From Brevundimonas sp. A19_0 (lineage in GTDB: Bacteria; Pseudomonadota; Alphaproteobacteria; Caulobacterales; Caulobacteraceae): a DNA stretch of 64,000 nucleotides. Each line of letters opens with the position of its first letter. Position 1 is the stretch's first letter. Where the stretch lies: contig NZ_JAGHQP010000002.1 of NCBI RefSeq assembly GCF_017744255.1, positions 1 through 64,000 on the forward strand. The letters run 5' to 3'. Made by a program: the position numbers and the translations under genes. Positions 1-11,021 of this stretch are shown here, piece by piece. Below the pieces are notes generated by a model. That model searched no databases, was not told the origin of the DNA, and worked only from the letters and a program-made list of their open reading frames with translations.

Positions 1-1639
1 TGCTGGATGCGCTCAACGAATATACGGGCGCCGGTTCCGGCTCGGCCTTGGGCTGGGCAGGCTTTGAGCCCTGCTTGGCCCGCTCCAGCACGAAGGCGGC
101 ATAGGCGTCCATGTCGCCCTCGAAGGGCTTCACCGTGCCGTCGGCAGCCAGCCACAGCCGGTCGGCCACCAGCTCCATCAGCGAGCGGTCGTGGGTGATC
201 AGGATGACGGCGCCCGTATATTCGTTGAGCGCATCCAGCAGGGCCCGCCGGCTGTCGATGTCGAGGTGGTTGGTCGGTTCGTCGAGGATCAGGATGTGGG
301 GCGCGTCCATGGCCACCATGTTCAGCAGCAGCCGCGCGCGCTCGCCGCCCGACAGGGCGTCGACGCGGGTCTCCTGCTTCTCGAACGGCAGGCCGAACTG
401 GGCCAGACGCGAGCGGCGGCTGGATTCGGAGGCGTCCGGCATGGCCCGGCGGATGATCTCCAGCGGGGTGTCGGTCGGATCCATGGCCTCGATCTGGTGC
501 TGGTGGAACCAGCCCACCCGCATCTTGCCGTCGCGGTGGAACTCGCCAGCCTGGATGGCCAGGGCCTTGGCGATCAGCTTGGCAAAGGTCGACTTGCCCG
601 CCCCGTTGACGCCCAGCAGGCCGATGCGGTCGTCCAGATCCATTCGCAGGTTGAGGTTCCGCAGGATCGGCTTGCCCGGCTCATAGCCGACCGAGGCCTT
701 TTCCAGACGGATGAGCGGCGGGGGCAGGGGGCGCGGCGGGGACGGCAGGACGAAGGGCGCGACCCGGTCCTCGGGTGGCAGCTCGATGCGCTGCATCTTC
801 TCCAGCTTCTTGACCCGCGACTGGGCCTGAGCGGCCTTTGAGGCCTTGGCCTTGAACCGGTCGACGAAGGACTGCAGGTGGGCGCGCTCGGCGTCCTGCT
901 TGGCCCGGGTGGCGGCCATCAGGCGCAGCTTCTCGGACCGGGTCTTTTCGAAGGTGTCGTAGTTGCCGGTGTAGAGGTCCAGCTTGTGGTTCGACAGATG
1001 CAGGATGTGGGTGCAGACCGCGTTCAGCATCTCGCGGTCGTGGCTGATGATCAGGGCCGTGGCCGGATACTTCTTCAGCCGGGCTTCCAGCCACAGCGCG
1101 CCTTCGAGGTCGAGGTAGTTGGTCGGCTCGTCCAGCAGCAGCATGTCGGGCTCGGCGAACAGGGCGGCGGCCAGTGCCACCCGCATCCGCCAGCCGCCTG
1201 AGAAGTGCGACATCGGCCGGTGCAGGTCTTCCTGACTGAAGCCCAGGCCGACCAGAATTTCCGAGGCGCGCGCCGGGGCGCTGTCGGCGTCGATCTCGAT
1301 CAGCCGGGCCCAGATCTCGCCCATCTCCTCGGGCTCGGCCGTCTCCAGCCGGGTCATCAGGGCGTGACGCTCCTCGTCGGCCTCCAGAATGGTGTCCAGC
1401 ACGCTCACGGGCGTGGCGGGGTGCTCCTGATCGACCGAGCCGATGCGGGCGGTCTTCGGGAGGGAGACCTCGTCACCGTTGCCGGCCAGCTCGCCGAGGA
1501 TGATCTTGAACAGGGTCGACTTGCCAATGCCGTTGCGGCCCACGAGGCCGACCTTGGACCCGGGCGGCAGGGAGACGGAGGCATCGTCGAGGAACCGGCG
1601 GCCCCAGGCGTTGAAGGTCAGATTGGTGATTTGAAGCAT
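1..1639 (-). CDS. ABC-F family ATP-binding protein (partial)
   Basis: Tandem-ATPase protein of the ABC-F class (Uup/YheS-like), a soluble family that acts on ribosomes and has no membrane domain. Reading leftward from the ATG at 1639 ([13 protein letters not shown]) gives about 546 codons without a stop; the C-terminus lies beyond the left edge. The first domain has Walker [10 protein letters not shown] near residues 34-42, signature HFSGGWRMR and Walker [13 protein letters not shown]. An inter-domain linker with a Lys/Gln-rich helical stretch follows. The second domain has [19 protein letters not shown] and [13 protein letters not shown]. The usual length is about 600-640 residues, so most of the gene is here. 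The ABC-F class is clear; the subfamily and ribosomal role are not decided by what is visible. Confidence 0.93.
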   Translation of the reverse strand, partial: MLQITNLTFNAWGRRFLDDASVSLPPGSKVGLVGRNGIGKSTLFKIILGELAGNGDEVSLPKTARIGSVDQEHPATPVSVLDTILEADEERHALMTRLETAEPEEMGEIWARLIEIDADSAPARASEILVGLGFSQEDLHRPMSHFSGGWRMRVALAAALFAEPDMLLLDEPTNYLDLEGALWLEARLKKYPATALIISHDREMLNAVCTHILHLSNHKLDLYTGNYDTFEKTRSEKLRLMAATRAKQDAERAHLQSFVDRFKAKASKAAQAQSRVKKLEKMQRIELPPEDRVAPFVLPSPPRPLPPPLIRLEKASVGYEPGKPILRNLNLRMDLDDRIGLLGVNGAGKSTFAKLIAKALAIQAGEFHRDGKMRVGWFHQHQIEAMDPTDTPLEIIRRAMPDASESSRRSRLAQFGLPFEKQETRVDALSGGERARLLLNMVAMDAPHILILDEPTNHLDIDSRRALLDALNEYTGAVILITHDRSLMELVADRLWLAADGTVKPFEGDMDAYAAFVLERAKQGSKPAQPKAEPEPAPVYSLSASS

Positions 1640-1776
1640 GGGGAGGAGGAATATCGCAAAAGGCAGACGGGCACCGGATGCGCCTGACGGCGACCGGCAT
1701 CACGGGGGTGGTTGGAAAGGCGCGGGCGCCCCGCTATAAGCCCGCGACCCGAAACCCCCAAACGAAGACTGACCCC

Positions 1777-2196
1777 ATGACCGAACGCACCTTCTCGATC
1801 ATCAAGCCCGACGCGACGCGCCGCAACCTGACGGGCGCCATCAACGCCGTGATCGAGGGCGCCGGCCTGCGCATCGTCGGCCAGCGCCGCGTCAAGCTGA
1901 CCGAAGCGCAAGCGAAGAAATTCTACGAAGTCCACGCCGAGCGCCCCTTCTACGGTGAGCTGGTCGGCCAGATGACCGCCGAGCCGGTCGTCGTCCAGGT
2001 CCTGGAAGGCGAGAACGCCGTGGCCCGCTATCGCGAAGTCATGGGCGCCACCAACCCGGAACAGGCCGCCGAGGGCACCATCCGCAAGCAGTTCGCCCTG
2101 TCGATCGGTGAAAACTCGGTCCACGGCTCGGACTCGCTGGAGAACGCCAAGATCGAGATCGAGCAGTTCTTCACCGAAGACCAGATCGTCGGCTAA
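1777..2196 (+). CDS. ndk: nucleoside diphosphate kinase
   Basis: Transfers the gamma-phosphate of ATP to nucleoside diphosphates through a phosphohistidine, balancing cytosolic NTP and dNTP pools. The 139-residue product starts [17 protein letters not shown]. It carries the active-site block ENSVHGSDS with the phosphorylated His at about residue 116, and the length is standard for Ndk. The frame is open upstream, but the ATG at 1777 begins the conserved N-terminus. It stands divergent from the ABC-F gene and ends in a strong hairpin terminator, so it is probably monocistronic. Very secure. Confidence 0.98.
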   Translation: MTERTFSIIKPDATRRNLTGAINAVIEGAGLRIVGQRRVKLTEAQAKKFYEVHAERPFYGELVGQMTAEPVVVQVLEGENAVARYREVMGATNPEQAAEGTIRKQFALSIGENSVHGSDSLENAKIEIEQFFTEDQIVG

Positions 2197-2217
2197 GGCT
2201 GAATGGTTTGATGAATG

Positions 2218-2247
2218 AGGCCCCGGTGGAAACACCGGGGCCTTTTT
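2218..2247 (+). terminator. rho-independent terminator of ndk
   Basis: Perfect 10-bp stem GGCCCCGGTG/CACCGGGGCC (2219-2228 and 2233-2242) with a GAAA tetraloop, followed directly by TTTTT. It lies 22 bases after the ndk stop codon and could also stop leftward transcription arriving from purN. Confidence 0.93.
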
Positions 2248-2265
2248 CGTGCGAGCATACCCAGG

Positions 2266-2493
2266 CTAGCCGTCGTGACGGGGGGGCCTTCGGCTCGTCA
2301 GTAATGCTTGGCCTGCCGCCGTCCATTCGCCGCCCCGGACCGACGGCTCCACCAATCCGTATTCGGCAAGTAACGCGATCGCCTCTTCCCCGGCGCCCAT
2401 ATAGACGTGATCCAGATCGCCCGTGGGTGTCTGAAGATATTGCTGCCCCATCAAGGCCAGCGCGTACAGCAGGCGTTCTTCGGCATCGGTCAT
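2266..2493 (-). CDS. small hypothetical protein
   Basis: A 75-residue ORF (MTDAEERLLYALALMG...) with a plausible amphipathic helical composition, no signal peptide, no membrane segment and no cysteine. It lies 75 bases downstream of purN on the same strand and ends just before the ndk terminator hairpin, so it may be the last gene of the purM-purN transcript. I do not recognise the family. The start at 2493 is preferred over a TTG at 2529 because the added residues look non-coding; no strong Shine-Dalgarno sequence precedes either. Composition fits a real gene, but support is modest. Confidence 0.5.
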   Translation of the reverse strand: MTDAEERLLYALALMGQQYLQTPTGDLDHVYMGAGEEAIALLAEYGLVEPSVRGGEWTAAGQALLTSRRPPRHDG

Positions 2494-2568
2494 GCCAGCA
2501 CGTTGCGTCGCAGGTTGAACGCTCTGCAAGAGGGAATGCCGAGCTTGGGTGCGACAAGACTCACGATC

Positions 2569-3144
2569 TCACAGGCCCGCGCAGAACGCCGCCAGCGCCT
2601 GCGGATACAGCCTGTGCTCGGCCTCGAGCACGCGGGCGGCGAGGGTCTCCGGTGTGTCGTCTGCCATGACCGGCACACGCGCCTGGTTGAGGATCGGGCC
2701 TTCGTCCACGCCTTCGCTGACGAGGTGGACGGTGCAGCCGGCCTCGGCGTCGCCGGCCTCGAGGGCGCGGCGGTGGGTGTCGAGGCCGGGGTATTTCGGC
2801 AGCAGGCTGGGGTGGATGTTCAGCATCCGGCCGGACCAGCGCCCGACCAGCCAGGGGGTCAGGACGCGCATATAGCCGGCGAGGGCGACGACCTGGATGT
2901 CATGGTCACGCAGGGCCTCATCGATGGCCGCCTCGTGCGCCTGTCGATCCTTGCCATAGGGGGCGTGGGGAATGGCAATGGTCGGGATGCCGCGCTCGGA
3001 GGCCCACGCCAGACCCGGAGCCTCCGCCCTGTTCGACAGCACGAGCGCGACCGCATAGGCGTCGCCGCCACCCTCGACGAGGGCGCGCATATTGCTGCCC
3101 GTGCCGGAGATCAGCACGGCGACACGGACAGGTGGTCTGCTCAC
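2569..3144 (-). CDS. purN: phosphoribosylglycinamide formyltransferase
   Basis: Third step of de novo purine synthesis: moves the formyl group of 10-formyl-THF onto GAR. The 191-residue protein begins VRVAVLISGTGSNMRAL, the GAR-binding loop. The catalytic triad Asn-His-Asp is seen as NIHPSLLP (Asn109, His111) and VDEGP (Asp147). Length matches the family. Its start overlaps the stop of the M28 peptidase gene by four bases, so it is probably translated from the purM-peptidase-purN transcript. Confidence 0.97.
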   Translation of the reverse strand: MSRPPVRVAVLISGTGSNMRALVEGGGDAYAVALVLSNRAEAPGLAWASERGIPTIAIPHAPYGKDRQAHEAAIDEALRDHDIQVVALAGYMRVLTPWLVGRWSGRMLNIHPSLLPKYPGLDTHRRALEAGDAEAGCTVHLVSEGVDEGPILNQARVPVMADDTPETLAARVLEAEHRLYPQALAAFCAGL

Positions 3145-4526
3145 TCGGCGGGTGCCACGCGATAGTCGCCGGGCGGACCGGGGAAGGTGACCGGGCTCTC
3201 ATAGCCGTCTGCCGAGACCGCCGAGACGCCGAAGAAGTAGTCGTCGATGACAATGCCTTCCAGCACGGCGCGGGTCGCGTCGCCGCCCGCGATCCAGCGG
3301 CTCGAGGTCCACTGCGGGGCGGTGGTCGAGCGCCACCACACGCGGTAGCCGGCGGCGCCGGGCACGGCCTGCCAGGTCAGGGTGGTGTCTGGCTGGACCG
3401 CCCCGGCGATGGTCACCCCGGTCGGCGGGGCGGGAGCACGGGCCAGCGCCGCCATGCTGATGACGTTCAGGCGGGTGACCTGGGCCAGATAGTCGAAGTC
3501 CACGCCGTCGATGGTGTCGCCATAGTGGACACCGTCCTCGACGCGCAGGTCCTGATGCTGGCGGTCGTAATTCTCGGCGCCCTCGGAAATCCGCACGGCG
3601 GGGAAGCCCGCGCGCAGCATCTCGACCTGGTCGCCGCCGCGCCCGAAGCGGTCGGTGCGATAGATCATCTCGACGTCGAAATTGGTCAGATAGCGGTCGG
3701 CGATGCCGTCGATGAAGCGGGCCAGATTGCGCGAGGAGGAATCGACCTCGCCGCCGTTGTAGCGACGGCTGTTGGCCTGGGCCTCGGTCTCGACCGTCTT
3801 GGTGCCTTCCGAGAAGACGCGCACGCGGGTGGTGTCGATGATGCCGCTCTGGCCCTCGGAATTGCCGACGATGTCGTTGTTCAGATTGGCCTGGACGAAC
3901 CAGCCCTGTTCGGTCGCATAGTCGGCCAGGATCTTGCCGCCCAGCAGGCCCTGCTCCTCGCCCGACAGGACGGCATAGACGAGGGTGGCGTCGAACTCAT
4001 AGGCCGACAGGATGCGGGCGGCCTCCAGCACGGCGGCCACGCCCGAGGCGTCGTCATTGGCCCCGGGGGCGTCGGAGGTGAAGTCCATCACGTCGCTGAC
4101 GCGCGAATCGAGGTGGCCCGAGATGATGATGACGCGGTTCGGATCACCGGTGCCACGCTGGATGGCGACGACATCGACGACCTCGGTCGGGGTCGGCACA
4201 CGCCGGCCCGTGACCGTGTCGGACGGGGTGACGATCTCGAGGCAGCCGCCACAGTCGCGGCTGATGCTTTCGAACTCGCGTTCGGCCCAGCGACGGGCCG
4301 CGCCGATGCCGCGCGTCCCGGACTGCGTCTCCGACAGGGTGTGGCGGGTGCCGAAGTCGACCATGCTCTGGATGTCGGTCCGCATCCGCTCGGGCTGGAC
4401 CAGCAGGCCGAGGGCCCTGAGGTCGGCATGATCTACAGCGGCCGGGGTCTGGGCCGCAGCCGGGGAGGCCAGTCCCGCCGAGAGGGCAAGACCTGCCGTC
4501 AGGCAGAGGGAAGCGAGCAGACGCAT
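3141..4526 (-). CDS. secreted M28 family zinc metallopeptidase
   Basis: Exported aminopeptidase-like M28 enzyme of 461 residues. The ATG at 4526 is chosen because an AGGAGA ribosome site precedes it and the product then opens with a Sec signal peptide (MRLLASLCLTAGLALSAG, cleavage near ASPAAAQ). Zinc-site residues are visible in the usual order: GHLDSR (His138, Asp140), PGANDDASG (Asp158), LSGEEQG (Glu190/191) and NNDIVGN. The last ~95 residues, from APAPPTGVTIAG, look like a fibronectin-III-type domain. It sits between purM and purN with four bases of overlap with purN, an unexpected partner for purine genes. Substrate unknown. Confidence 0.93.
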   Translation of the reverse strand: MRLLASLCLTAGLALSAGLASPAAAQTPAAVDHADLRALGLLVQPERMRTDIQSMVDFGTRHTLSETQSGTRGIGAARRWAEREFESISRDCGGCLEIVTPSDTVTGRRVPTPTEVVDVVAIQRGTGDPNRVIIISGHLDSRVSDVMDFTSDAPGANDDASGVAAVLEAARILSAYEFDATLVYAVLSGEEQGLLGGKILADYATEQGWFVQANLNNDIVGNSEGQSGIIDTTRVRVFSEGTKTVETEAQANSRRYNGGEVDSSSRNLARFIDGIADRYLTNFDVEMIYRTDRFGRGGDQVEMLRAGFPAVRISEGAENYDRQHQDLRVEDGVHYGDTIDGVDFDYLAQVTRLNVISMAALARAPAPPTGVTIAGAVQPDTTLTWQAVPGAAGYRVWWRSTTAPQWTSSRWIAGGDATRAVLEGIVIDDYFFGVSAVSADGYESPVTFPGPPGDYRVAPAE

Positions 4527-4584
4527 GGCGATCTCCTGAACAGAGCGGCTACCGTGAGGGCAAGCCGCCCGGGGCGTCAACCGC

Positions 4585-5625
4585 TCAGGCGCTGGCCTGG
4601 AGCTGGCCGCAGACAAAGGCGGTCTCGCCGGCCTCCAGCAGGGCCTCCAGAGCATCCTCGACGTGTTCGGGACCGACGATCAGGATGAAGCCCACGCCAC
4701 AGTTGAAGGTGCGGCGCATCTCATGGTCGGAAATGCCGCCGTTCTCGGCCAGCCAGTCGAATACGGCCGGGCGCGGCCAGGCCTGCCAGTCGAACGCGGC
4801 CTCGAGGCCAGGGGCGATACAGCGGGGCGGATTCTCGATCAGGCCGCCCCCGGTGATGTGGGCGGCGCCCTTGACCCAGCCCTGTTTCATCAGCGGCAGG
4901 ACCGACTTCACATAGATGCGGGTCGGCTCCATCAGCGCCTGGGCCAGGGTGCGCTCGTGGGCGAAGGGGGCGTCGTCGGCCCAGTTCAGGCCGCGCGTCT
5001 CGATCACCTTGCGGATCAGGGAATAGCCGTTCGAGTGCGGGCCGCTGGAGGCAAGGCCGATGATGACGTCGCCGGTGTTCTGCAGGTCGTGGCGGGGCAG
5101 GGTGTGGCCGCGCTCGACCGCGCCCAGCGAAAAGCCCGCCAGATCATAGTCGCTGCCTTCATAGAGGCCCGGCATCTCGGCCGTCTCGCCGCCCACGAGG
5201 GCACAGCCGGCTTGACGACAGCCCTCGGCGATCCCGGCCACCACGCGGCGGGCGGCCTCCACGTCCAGCTTGCCGGTGGCATAATAGTCGAGGAACAGCA
5301 GGGGCTCGGCGCCCTGGGCCAGCAGGTCGTTGACGCACATGGCCACCAGATCGATGCCAACGCCGTCGTGGCGCCCGGTTTCGATGGCGATCTTCAGCTT
5401 GGTGCCGACCCCGTCGGTCGTGGCGACGATCAGCGGGTCCTCGAACCCGGCCGCCTTGAGATCGAACAGGGCACCGAATCCGCCCAGCGAGGGCTCGGAC
5501 CCCTTGCGCGCGGTCGATTTGGCCAGCGGCTTGATCGCATCGACCAGCCGCTCGCCGGCGTCGATATCCACCCCCGCCTGGGCGTAGGTCAGGCCGTTGG
5601 GCGGGGGAGGGGAACTGTCGCTCAT
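4585..5625 (-). CDS. purM: phosphoribosylformylglycinamidine cyclo-ligase
   Basis: Fifth step of purine synthesis: ATP-dependent ring closure of FGAM to AIR. The 346-residue product has the PurM-type nucleotide and phosphate motifs [13 protein letters not shown] and [11 protein letters not shown], and the glycine-rich [14 protein letters not shown] near the C-terminus. The ATG at 5625 ([19 protein letters not shown]) gives the normal length; the longer open frame has no conserved residues. Head of a leftward set purM-M28-purN, divergent from rnd across 80 bases. Confidence 0.97.
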   Translation of the reverse strand: MSDSSPPPPNGLTYAQAGVDIDAGERLVDAIKPLAKSTARKGSEPSLGGFGALFDLKAAGFEDPLIVATTDGVGTKLKIAIETGRHDGVGIDLVAMCVNDLLAQGAEPLLFLDYYATGKLDVEAARRVVAGIAEGCRQAGCALVGGETAEMPGLYEGSDYDLAGFSLGAVERGHTLPRHDLQNTGDVIIGLASSGPHSNGYSLIRKVIETRGLNWADDAPFAHERTLAQALMEPTRIYVKSVLPLMKQGWVKGAAHITGGGLIENPPRCIAPGLEAAFDWQAWPRPAVFDWLAENGGISDHEMRRTFNCGVGFILIVGPEHVEDALEALLEAGETAFVCGQLQASA

Positions 5626-5705
5626 CGAACACGAACCTGAATCAGTGGACGGAAATCCGGCGTCCCTCTTGCCATGGGGGCGCACGCCGGGGCTATAGCA
5701 TCCAA

Positions 5706-6857
5706 ATGACACCGATCACCACCAATCCAGCCCTTGTCGAATTCTGTGCCGAACTGGCCCGCGCGCCGTTCATCGCCGTGGACACGGAATTCATGCGCGA
5801 GACGACCTATTGGCCCAAGCTGTGCCTGATCCAGGCGGCGTCGTCGGAGGTCTCGGGCATCATCGACCCGCTGGCGGACGGACTGGACCTCGAGCCGTTC
5901 CTCGAACTGCTGCGCGATCCGGACATCATCAAGGTGTTCCACGCCGCGCGGCAGGACACGGAGATCTTCGTGCGGCTGGGGGCAATGCCCCTGCCGATGT
6001 TCGACACCCAGGTGGCGGGCATGGCGGCCGGCTTTGGCGATCAGGTGTCGTATGAGGCGCTGGTGCGCCAGATGCTGAAGCGCGATCTGGACAAGGGCAG
6101 CCGGTTCACCGACTGGGCGCGGCGCCCGCTGTCGGACGCCCAGCTGACCTATGCGCTCGGCGATGTGACCCATCTGGCGGCCCTGTATCCGAAACTGCGC
6201 GAGCAGCTGAAGAGGGCCGGACGGCTGGACTGGGTGCTCGAGGAAATGGGCAGCCTGACCGACCCGGCGCTCTACGACACCACACCCGAAAACGCCTGGA
6301 AGCGCCTGAAGCCCAAGAAATATTCGGCCAAATATCTGGCCGCCTTCGTGGCCACGGCCGTCTGGCGCGAGCGCACGGCCCAGGAACGCGACCAGCCGCG
6401 CGGGCGCATCATCAAGGACGAGGCCATCGACGAGATCGCCACCCAGGCCCCGACCGATCCCGACGCCTTCAACCGGCTGCGCTCGGTCTCGAAGGGATTC
6501 GGGGCCTCGCGCCTCGGCGAGAGCCTGATCGAGGAGTTGCGGCGGGTGCTGGCCGACCCCGAGGCCCATGCGCCGAAGCTGGAGCGTCCGGGCCACCGGC
6601 CGGCGGCGGCCCCCTCGGTGGTGGAATTGTTGAAGGTGCTGCTGAAGGCCAAGAGCGACAATGCCGGCGTCGCCCCCAAGATGATCGCCAATGTCGCCGA
6701 TCTCGAGAAGATCGCGCTGGATGACGACGCCGACGTCGATGCCCTGCGCGGCTGGCGGCGGGACCTGTTTGGTGACGACGCCCTGAAGCTGAAGCGCGGC
6801 GAGCTGGCTCTGGTCCTGAACGGCTCGCGCGTCGAGGTCGTCGAGATCGAGGACTAG
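5706..6857 (+). CDS. rnd: ribonuclease D
   Basis: 3'-5' exoribonuclease that trims tRNA precursors and other RNAs. The 383-residue protein carries the DEDD exonuclease motifs: VDTEFMRE (Asp26, Glu28), [11 protein letters not shown], and [13 protein letters not shown] with the Tyr/Asp of the DEDDy class. Two HRDC-like helical regions follow at the C-terminus. In Caulobacter crescentus RNase D is a reported component of the RNase E degradosome, and rne lies about 22 kb away here. Its TAG stop overlaps the stop of the convergent VOC gene in a shared CTAG. Confidence 0.96.
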   Translation: MTPITTNPALVEFCAELARAPFIAVDTEFMRETTYWPKLCLIQAASSEVSGIIDPLADGLDLEPFLELLRDPDIIKVFHAARQDTEIFVRLGAMPLPMFDTQVAGMAAGFGDQVSYEALVRQMLKRDLDKGSRFTDWARRPLSDAQLTYALGDVTHLAALYPKLREQLKRAGRLDWVLEEMGSLTDPALYDTTPENAWKRLKPKKYSAKYLAAFVATAVWRERTAQERDQPRGRIIKDEAIDEIATQAPTDPDAFNRLRSVSKGFGASRLGESLIEELRRVLADPEAHAPKLERPGHRPAAAPSVVELLKVLLKAKSDNAGVAPKMIANVADLEKIALDDDADVDALRGWRRDLFGDDALKLKRGELALVLNGSRVEVVEIED

Positions 6858-7213
6858 GCCCCCGCGGGCTCCCACAGTTCGATCGGATTGCCCTCGGGGT
6901 CGTGGATGCGGGCGAACCGCCCGACCTCGGGCGCGTCCCAGTCGGCGCGAGTCTCGACCGGGATGCCGGCCGCGGCCAGCGACGCCAGCAGGTCGTCCAG
7001 ACCCTCGACGCGCAGGTTCAGCATCCAGCGCCTGTCGGCGGCGAAATAGTCGCTGTCGTCCTTGAACGGGGCGAAGACGGTCGGGCCCGCCTGCTGGTCC
7101 CAGACGAAGGCGCCGGGCGGGGCGCCCACACCCAGATGCTTCAGATACCAGGCGGCCAGACCGTCCGGATCGCTTGAGCGAAAGAAGAAGCCGCCGATTC
7201 CCGTCACTGGCAT
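6854..7213 (-). CDS. VOC family (glyoxalase-fold) protein
   Basis: A 119-residue vicinal-oxygen-chelate protein: the N-terminal strand GIGGFFFRSSDPDGLAAWY and the C-terminal RFARIHDPEGNPIELWEP are the typical paired beta-alpha-beta-beta-beta ends, including the Glu that often ligates metal. The ATG at 7213 follows GGGAGGG at good spacing. The fold does not fix the substrate; members include lyases, dioxygenases and resistance proteins. It follows ppx on the same strand and ends tail-to-tail with rnd. Confidence 0.88.
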   Translation of the reverse strand: MPVTGIGGFFFRSSDPDGLAAWYLKHLGVGAPPGAFVWDQQAGPTVFAPFKDDSDYFAADRRWMLNLRVEGLDDLLASLAAAGIPVETRADWDAPEVGRFARIHDPEGNPIELWEPAGA

Positions 7214-7250
7214 GTCACCCTCCCGAAGTTTTAGGGACAGACTGCGCCGG

Positions 7251-8762
7251 TCAGTCGCCGCACTCAAGATCGAGTGTGTCGGCCAGGTTCTTCAGTCGCC
7301 GCCGGGTCTGTTCGCCCAGCAGCATGTCGGCATAGCCGTCCGCCGCCGTCAGGATCAGGGTCTTGTCCTTGAGCGACAGGCGGGCGCCGGCCAGCAGCTG
7401 CGGCGCGCGCCCGGACAGGTCACAGGCCAGGCGAATCGCCTGCCCCAGGGCTTTGGCGTGCCGACGCGCCCCTTCGTCGAGCAGGCGGTCGATGACCTCG
7501 GGCTGGGGCGTGGCCGAAGGCCCGCCGTAGCGGGCGTTCAGCGCGCAGGCGAGGAAGGCGCGTTCCGCATGGGTCTGTCCGGGAACCGGCGCGCGTAACA
7601 CCTGATCAAAGACCAGTTCGACGCGGTGGTCCGGGTGCAGGCGCGCTCCGAGATCGCAGAGATGACAGGCCGCGGTGGTCAGCGCATGGTCCCGCGCCGT
7701 GCCGAAGCTCTCCGGCAGGGCGGGCAGGACGGGCTCCAGCCAGGCCTGAAGGGCGCCGGGCAGCAGGGGCGAAATTCCCTGTCGTGCCCCCCAGGCCGCA
7801 CAGCCGGCGATCAGCGGGTCGCTGTCGCGATGCTCGTCGCTGAGGGCGTCCTGCAACAGACCTTCGCGCAGGCCCCAGGCCGAGAACTCGATGCTCTTCA
7901 GCTCCAGCCGCTCGATCAGGGCCTCCAGCACCAGGGCGGCATAGGGCAGGGTCTCGGCGCGCCGCCGCGACACACCCGGTGTCCGGTCCAGCGAGGCGCG
8001 TGACTGGCGCGAGACGAAGCGGGCCACCTCGCGCGCATCGTCGGCCGTCATGGCGTACTGGTGCACGATCTGCAGCGGATAGTCCGACATCGCCATATGC
8101 AACTGGGCGATGCTGCGCCAGGCCCCGCCGACGGCGTGGAGGATCGGGGCCTTGAAGTCCGCCGTCTTGCCCTTCAGTCGCTTGTCGATCTTGGTTCGCA
8201 GCTTCCTGGCGTCGAAATCGCCGCCATCGGCCAAGGCGAAGGGGCCAAGCGGCAGGGTGATTCCCTGACCGACTTCGCCGTCCGTCAGCCGGATCAGCTC
8301 CAGGCTGGCCCCGCCCATGTCGGCGGCCACGCCCTCGGCGGCCGGGTGACCCGCCAGCACGCCGCGCGCGGCCTCGCGGGCCTCTTCCTCGCCGGACAGG
8401 ACGCGGATGTGCATGCCGGTCTCGGCGGCCACCCGCTCGCAGAACTCCAGCCCGTCCTCGGCGTCGCGGACGGCGGCGGTCGCGGCCACGAACACATGTT
8501 CGGGGCGTACGCCCTCAATGACGGCGGCAAACCGGCGCAGCGCCGGCAGCGCCATCAGCACGCCCTCTTCGGACAGGCGGCCCGTGTTCGGCAGGTCGCG
8601 GCCCAGCCCGGCCAGCACCTTTTCGTTGAACACCGTCCAGACGGCGCGCCCCTCCAGCCGGTACAGCACCATGCGCACCGAGTTGGAGCCGATGTCGATC
8701 ACCGCGGCGTCGGCCGAGGTCGTGGCGCGGGAGTGGAGGGGGTCAGGCGTCAGGGCGGTCAT
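7251..8762 (-). CDS. ppx: exopolyphosphatase / GppA family phosphatase
   Basis: Hydrolyses terminal phosphate from polyphosphate or the 5' phosphate of pppGpp; the two activities are not separable by sequence. The 503-residue protein has the ASKHA phosphate-1 motif [14 protein letters not shown], the [17 protein letters not shown] segment and the phosphate-2 motif [17 protein letters not shown]-terminal helical domain follows the actin-like core. It overlaps the end of ppk by 20 bases, so kinase and phosphatase are co-expressed and translationally linked. Confidence 0.93.
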   Translation of the reverse strand: MTALTPDPLHSRATTSADAAVIDIGSNSVRMVLYRLEGRAVWTVFNEKVLAGLGRDLPNTGRLSEEGVLMALPALRRFAAVIEGVRPEHVFVAATAAVRDAEDGLEFCERVAAETGMHIRVLSGEEEAREAARGVLAGHPAAEGVAADMGGASLELIRLTDGEVGQGITLPLGPFALADGGDFDARKLRTKIDKRLKGKTADFKAPILHAVGGAWRSIAQLHMAMSDYPLQIVHQYAMTADDAREVARFVSRQSRASLDRTPGVSRRRAETLPYAALVLEALIERLELKSIEFSAWGLREGLLQDALSDEHRDSDPLIAGCAAWGARQGISPLLPGALQAWLEPVLPALPESFGTARDHALTTAACHLCDLGARLHPDHRVELVFDQVLRAPVPGQTHAERAFLACALNARYGGPSATPQPEVIDRLLDEGARRHAKALGQAIRLACDLSGRAPQLLAGARLSLKDKTLILTAADGYADMLLGEQTRRRLKNLADTLDLECGD

Positions 8763-10977
8763 AGCGCAGCGTGGCCGGAAGCGTCTTCACCTTGCTGCCG
8801 CGTCCGGACAGGCTGGGATTGGTCATGAAATAGCGGTGCGCCGAGAACGGCCGTTCGGGATCGGCGGGCTTCAGCCGGTGGTAATTGCCCTCGGAGTCCA
8901 GCTCCCAGCTCTGGGCGTCGTCCTTCAGATTGGCGACCATGATCTGATCCAGCACCTGATCGTGGACGGTCGCATTCAGGACCGGCGCCATCACCTCGAC
9001 CCGGCGCTCCAGATTGCGGTTCATCCAGTCCGCGGACGAGATGAACAGTTTCGCCCGGTCGTTGGGCAGGTCCCGCCCGTTGGCAAAGGCCACAATGCGG
9101 CTGTGCTCGAGGAAGCGACCGACGATCGACTTGACCCGGATGTTCTGGGACAGACCCTTCACCCCCGGGCGCAGGCAGCAGATGCCCCGGATGACCAGAT
9201 CGATGCGCACGCCCGACTGGCTGGCGCGGTACAGGGCATCGATGATGTCGGGATCGACCAGCGAGTTCATCTTGGCCCAGATGGCGGCCGGCTTGCCCCG
9301 CGCGGCGGCGGCCATCTCCTTCTCGATCAGCTCGATCAGGGTCGATTTCATGTTGAGCGGCGAGACGACCATCTGTTCCAGATCGTCGGGCTGGGCATAG
9401 CCGGTGATGTAGTTGAACACCCGGTTGGCATCGCGCGTCAGCGTCGGCTGGCACGAGAACAGCGACAGGTCGGTATAGATGCGCGCCGTCACCGGGTGAT
9501 AGTTGCCCGTGCCGACGTGGCAGTACGACCGCAGCCCATCGCCCTCGCGCCGCACGACCACGCTCAGCTTGGAGTGGGTCTTGTACTCGACGAAGCCAAA
9601 GACGACGTGCACGCCGGCCCGCTCCATGGCCCGCGCCCAGCGCAGGTTGGCCTCCTCGTCGAAGCGCGCCTTGATCTCGACCACGGCGGTGACGTTCTTG
9701 CCGTTCTCGGCGGCCTCGATCAGGGCGGCGACCACCGGGCTGTCGCGCGAGGTGCGATAGAGGGTCTGTTTGATGGCGATCACATTCGGATCGCGCGCGG
9801 CCTGACGCAGGAATTGCACCACCACGTCGAAGCTCTCGAACGGGTGGTGGATCAGCATGTCCTTCTCGCGGATGGCAGCAAAGACATCGCCGCCATGGTC
9901 GCGGACCCGCTCGGGATAGCGGGGCTCATAGCCCGGGAATTTCAGGTCGGGGTGGCCGCCGCCGATCAGCTCCGACACCTGGGCCAGACCCAGCATGCCG
10001 TCGATCATCACCACATCCTGTGGCAGGGCGTGCAGTTCGTGGGTGATGAAGTCGCGCAAGTCGTCGGGCATGGAGGCCTCGATCTTGATGCGCACGACCG
10101 AGCCCATCCGGCGCTGCTTCAGCGCCTCCTCGAACTCCATGACCAGGTCTTCGGCCTCTTCCTCGATCTCGATGTCCGAATCGCGGATCAGGCGGAAGGT
10201 CCCGCGCTCCAGCACGTCACAGCCGGGGAACAGGTGGTCGATGAAAAGCATCAGCAGGCTTTCCAGCGTCACATAGCGGGTGCGACCCTTGGCCGAACGG
10301 CCGTCGGTAGGCAGCGGCCAGAACCGCTTCACCTGGGTCGGCACGGGTACGAGGGCGTACAGGATCCGGTTGTCGCGACGCCGCCGCAGCTTCAGCGCCA
10401 GCGAGAAGCCGAGGTTGGGCAGGAAGGGGAAGGGGTGGGCCGGGTCAATCGCCATCGGCGTCAGGATGGCGAATAGCTGGTCGAGGAATTCGGGCTCCAG
10501 CCGCTCGCGCTCGGTCTTGGTCGCCTTGCCGGCGTCGATCACCTCGATGCCCGCATGGGCCAGCTCGATCTTGAGCTTGCGCCAGCGCTTCTGCTGCTGC
10601 GCCATCAGCTCGCCGGCGGCCTCATTGATCCGCTCCAGCGCCTCGCTGGGGGTCAGGCCATCGGCCGACAGCACCCGCACCCGCTCGCGAACCTGACCCT
10701 TGAGGCCCGCGACCCGGGTCATGAAGAACTCGTCCAGGTTATTGGCCGAGATCGACAGGAACCGCAGCCGCTCCAGCAGCGGGTGGGCGGGATTCGACGC
10801 CTCCTCCATGACCCGCCCGTTGAAGGCCAGCCATGACAGTTCCCGGTTGATGAACCGGGTGGGCGAGGTGATCAGGGTCTCGGACAGCTTGAGCTGGGGC
10901 GCGCGCGAGGTGGGCACACCTTCGCCCACGGCCTGATCGGTGATGGAGGACAGGTCGGGTGAGGGCGTATCCGTCAT
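8743..10977 (-). CDS. ppk: polyphosphate kinase 1
   Basis: Makes polyphosphate from ATP through a phosphohistidine intermediate. The 744-residue protein shows the N-terminal [15 protein letters not shown], the histidine segments [10 protein letters not shown] and GRFLEHSRI, and [16 protein letters not shown], in the PPK1 order. Start choice is uncertain: the ATG at 10977 ([11 protein letters not shown]) gives a usual N-terminus, while an upstream ATG at 11025 forms an ATGA overlap with the hdaA stop and would add 16 residues. It is the middle gene of hdaA-ppk-ppx. Confidence 0.96.
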   Translation of the reverse strand: MTDTPSPDLSSITDQAVGEGVPTSRAPQLKLSETLITSPTRFINRELSWLAFNGRVMEEASNPAHPLLERLRFLSISANNLDEFFMTRVAGLKGQVRERVRVLSADGLTPSEALERINEAAGELMAQQQKRWRKLKIELAHAGIEVIDAGKATKTERERLEPEFLDQLFAILTPMAIDPAHPFPFLPNLGFSLALKLRRRRDNRILYALVPVPTQVKRFWPLPTDGRSAKGRTRYVTLESLLMLFIDHLFPGCDVLERGTFRLIRDSDIEIEEEAEDLVMEFEEALKQRRMGSVVRIKIEASMPDDLRDFITHELHALPQDVVMIDGMLGLAQVSELIGGGHPDLKFPGYEPRYPERVRDHGGDVFAAIREKDMLIHHPFESFDVVVQFLRQAARDPNVIAIKQTLYRTSRDSPVVAALIEAAENGKNVTAVVEIKARFDEEANLRWARAMERAGVHVVFGFVEYKTHSKLSVVVRREGDGLRSYCHVGTGNYHPVTARIYTDLSLFSCQPTLTRDANRVFNYITGYAQPDDLEQMVVSPLNMKSTLIELIEKEMAAAARGKPAAIWAKMNSLVDPDIIDALYRASQSGVRIDLVIRGICCLRPGVKGLSQNIRVKSIVGRFLEHSRIVAFANGRDLPNDRAKLFISSADWMNRNLERRVEVMAPVLNATVHDQVLDQIMVANLKDDAQSWELDSEGNYHRLKPADPERPFSAHRYFMTNPSLSGRGSKVKTLPATLRYDRPDA

Positions 10978-11021
10978 GATGCGGTTCTGGACCGGGGCAA
11001 TGACAGTCGCAACCTTCGATC

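Noticed and set aside
8407-10476. 689-codon rightward open frame opposite ppk and ppx
   Set aside because: Shadow of ppk; His/Asp/Gly-rich nonsense without motifs.
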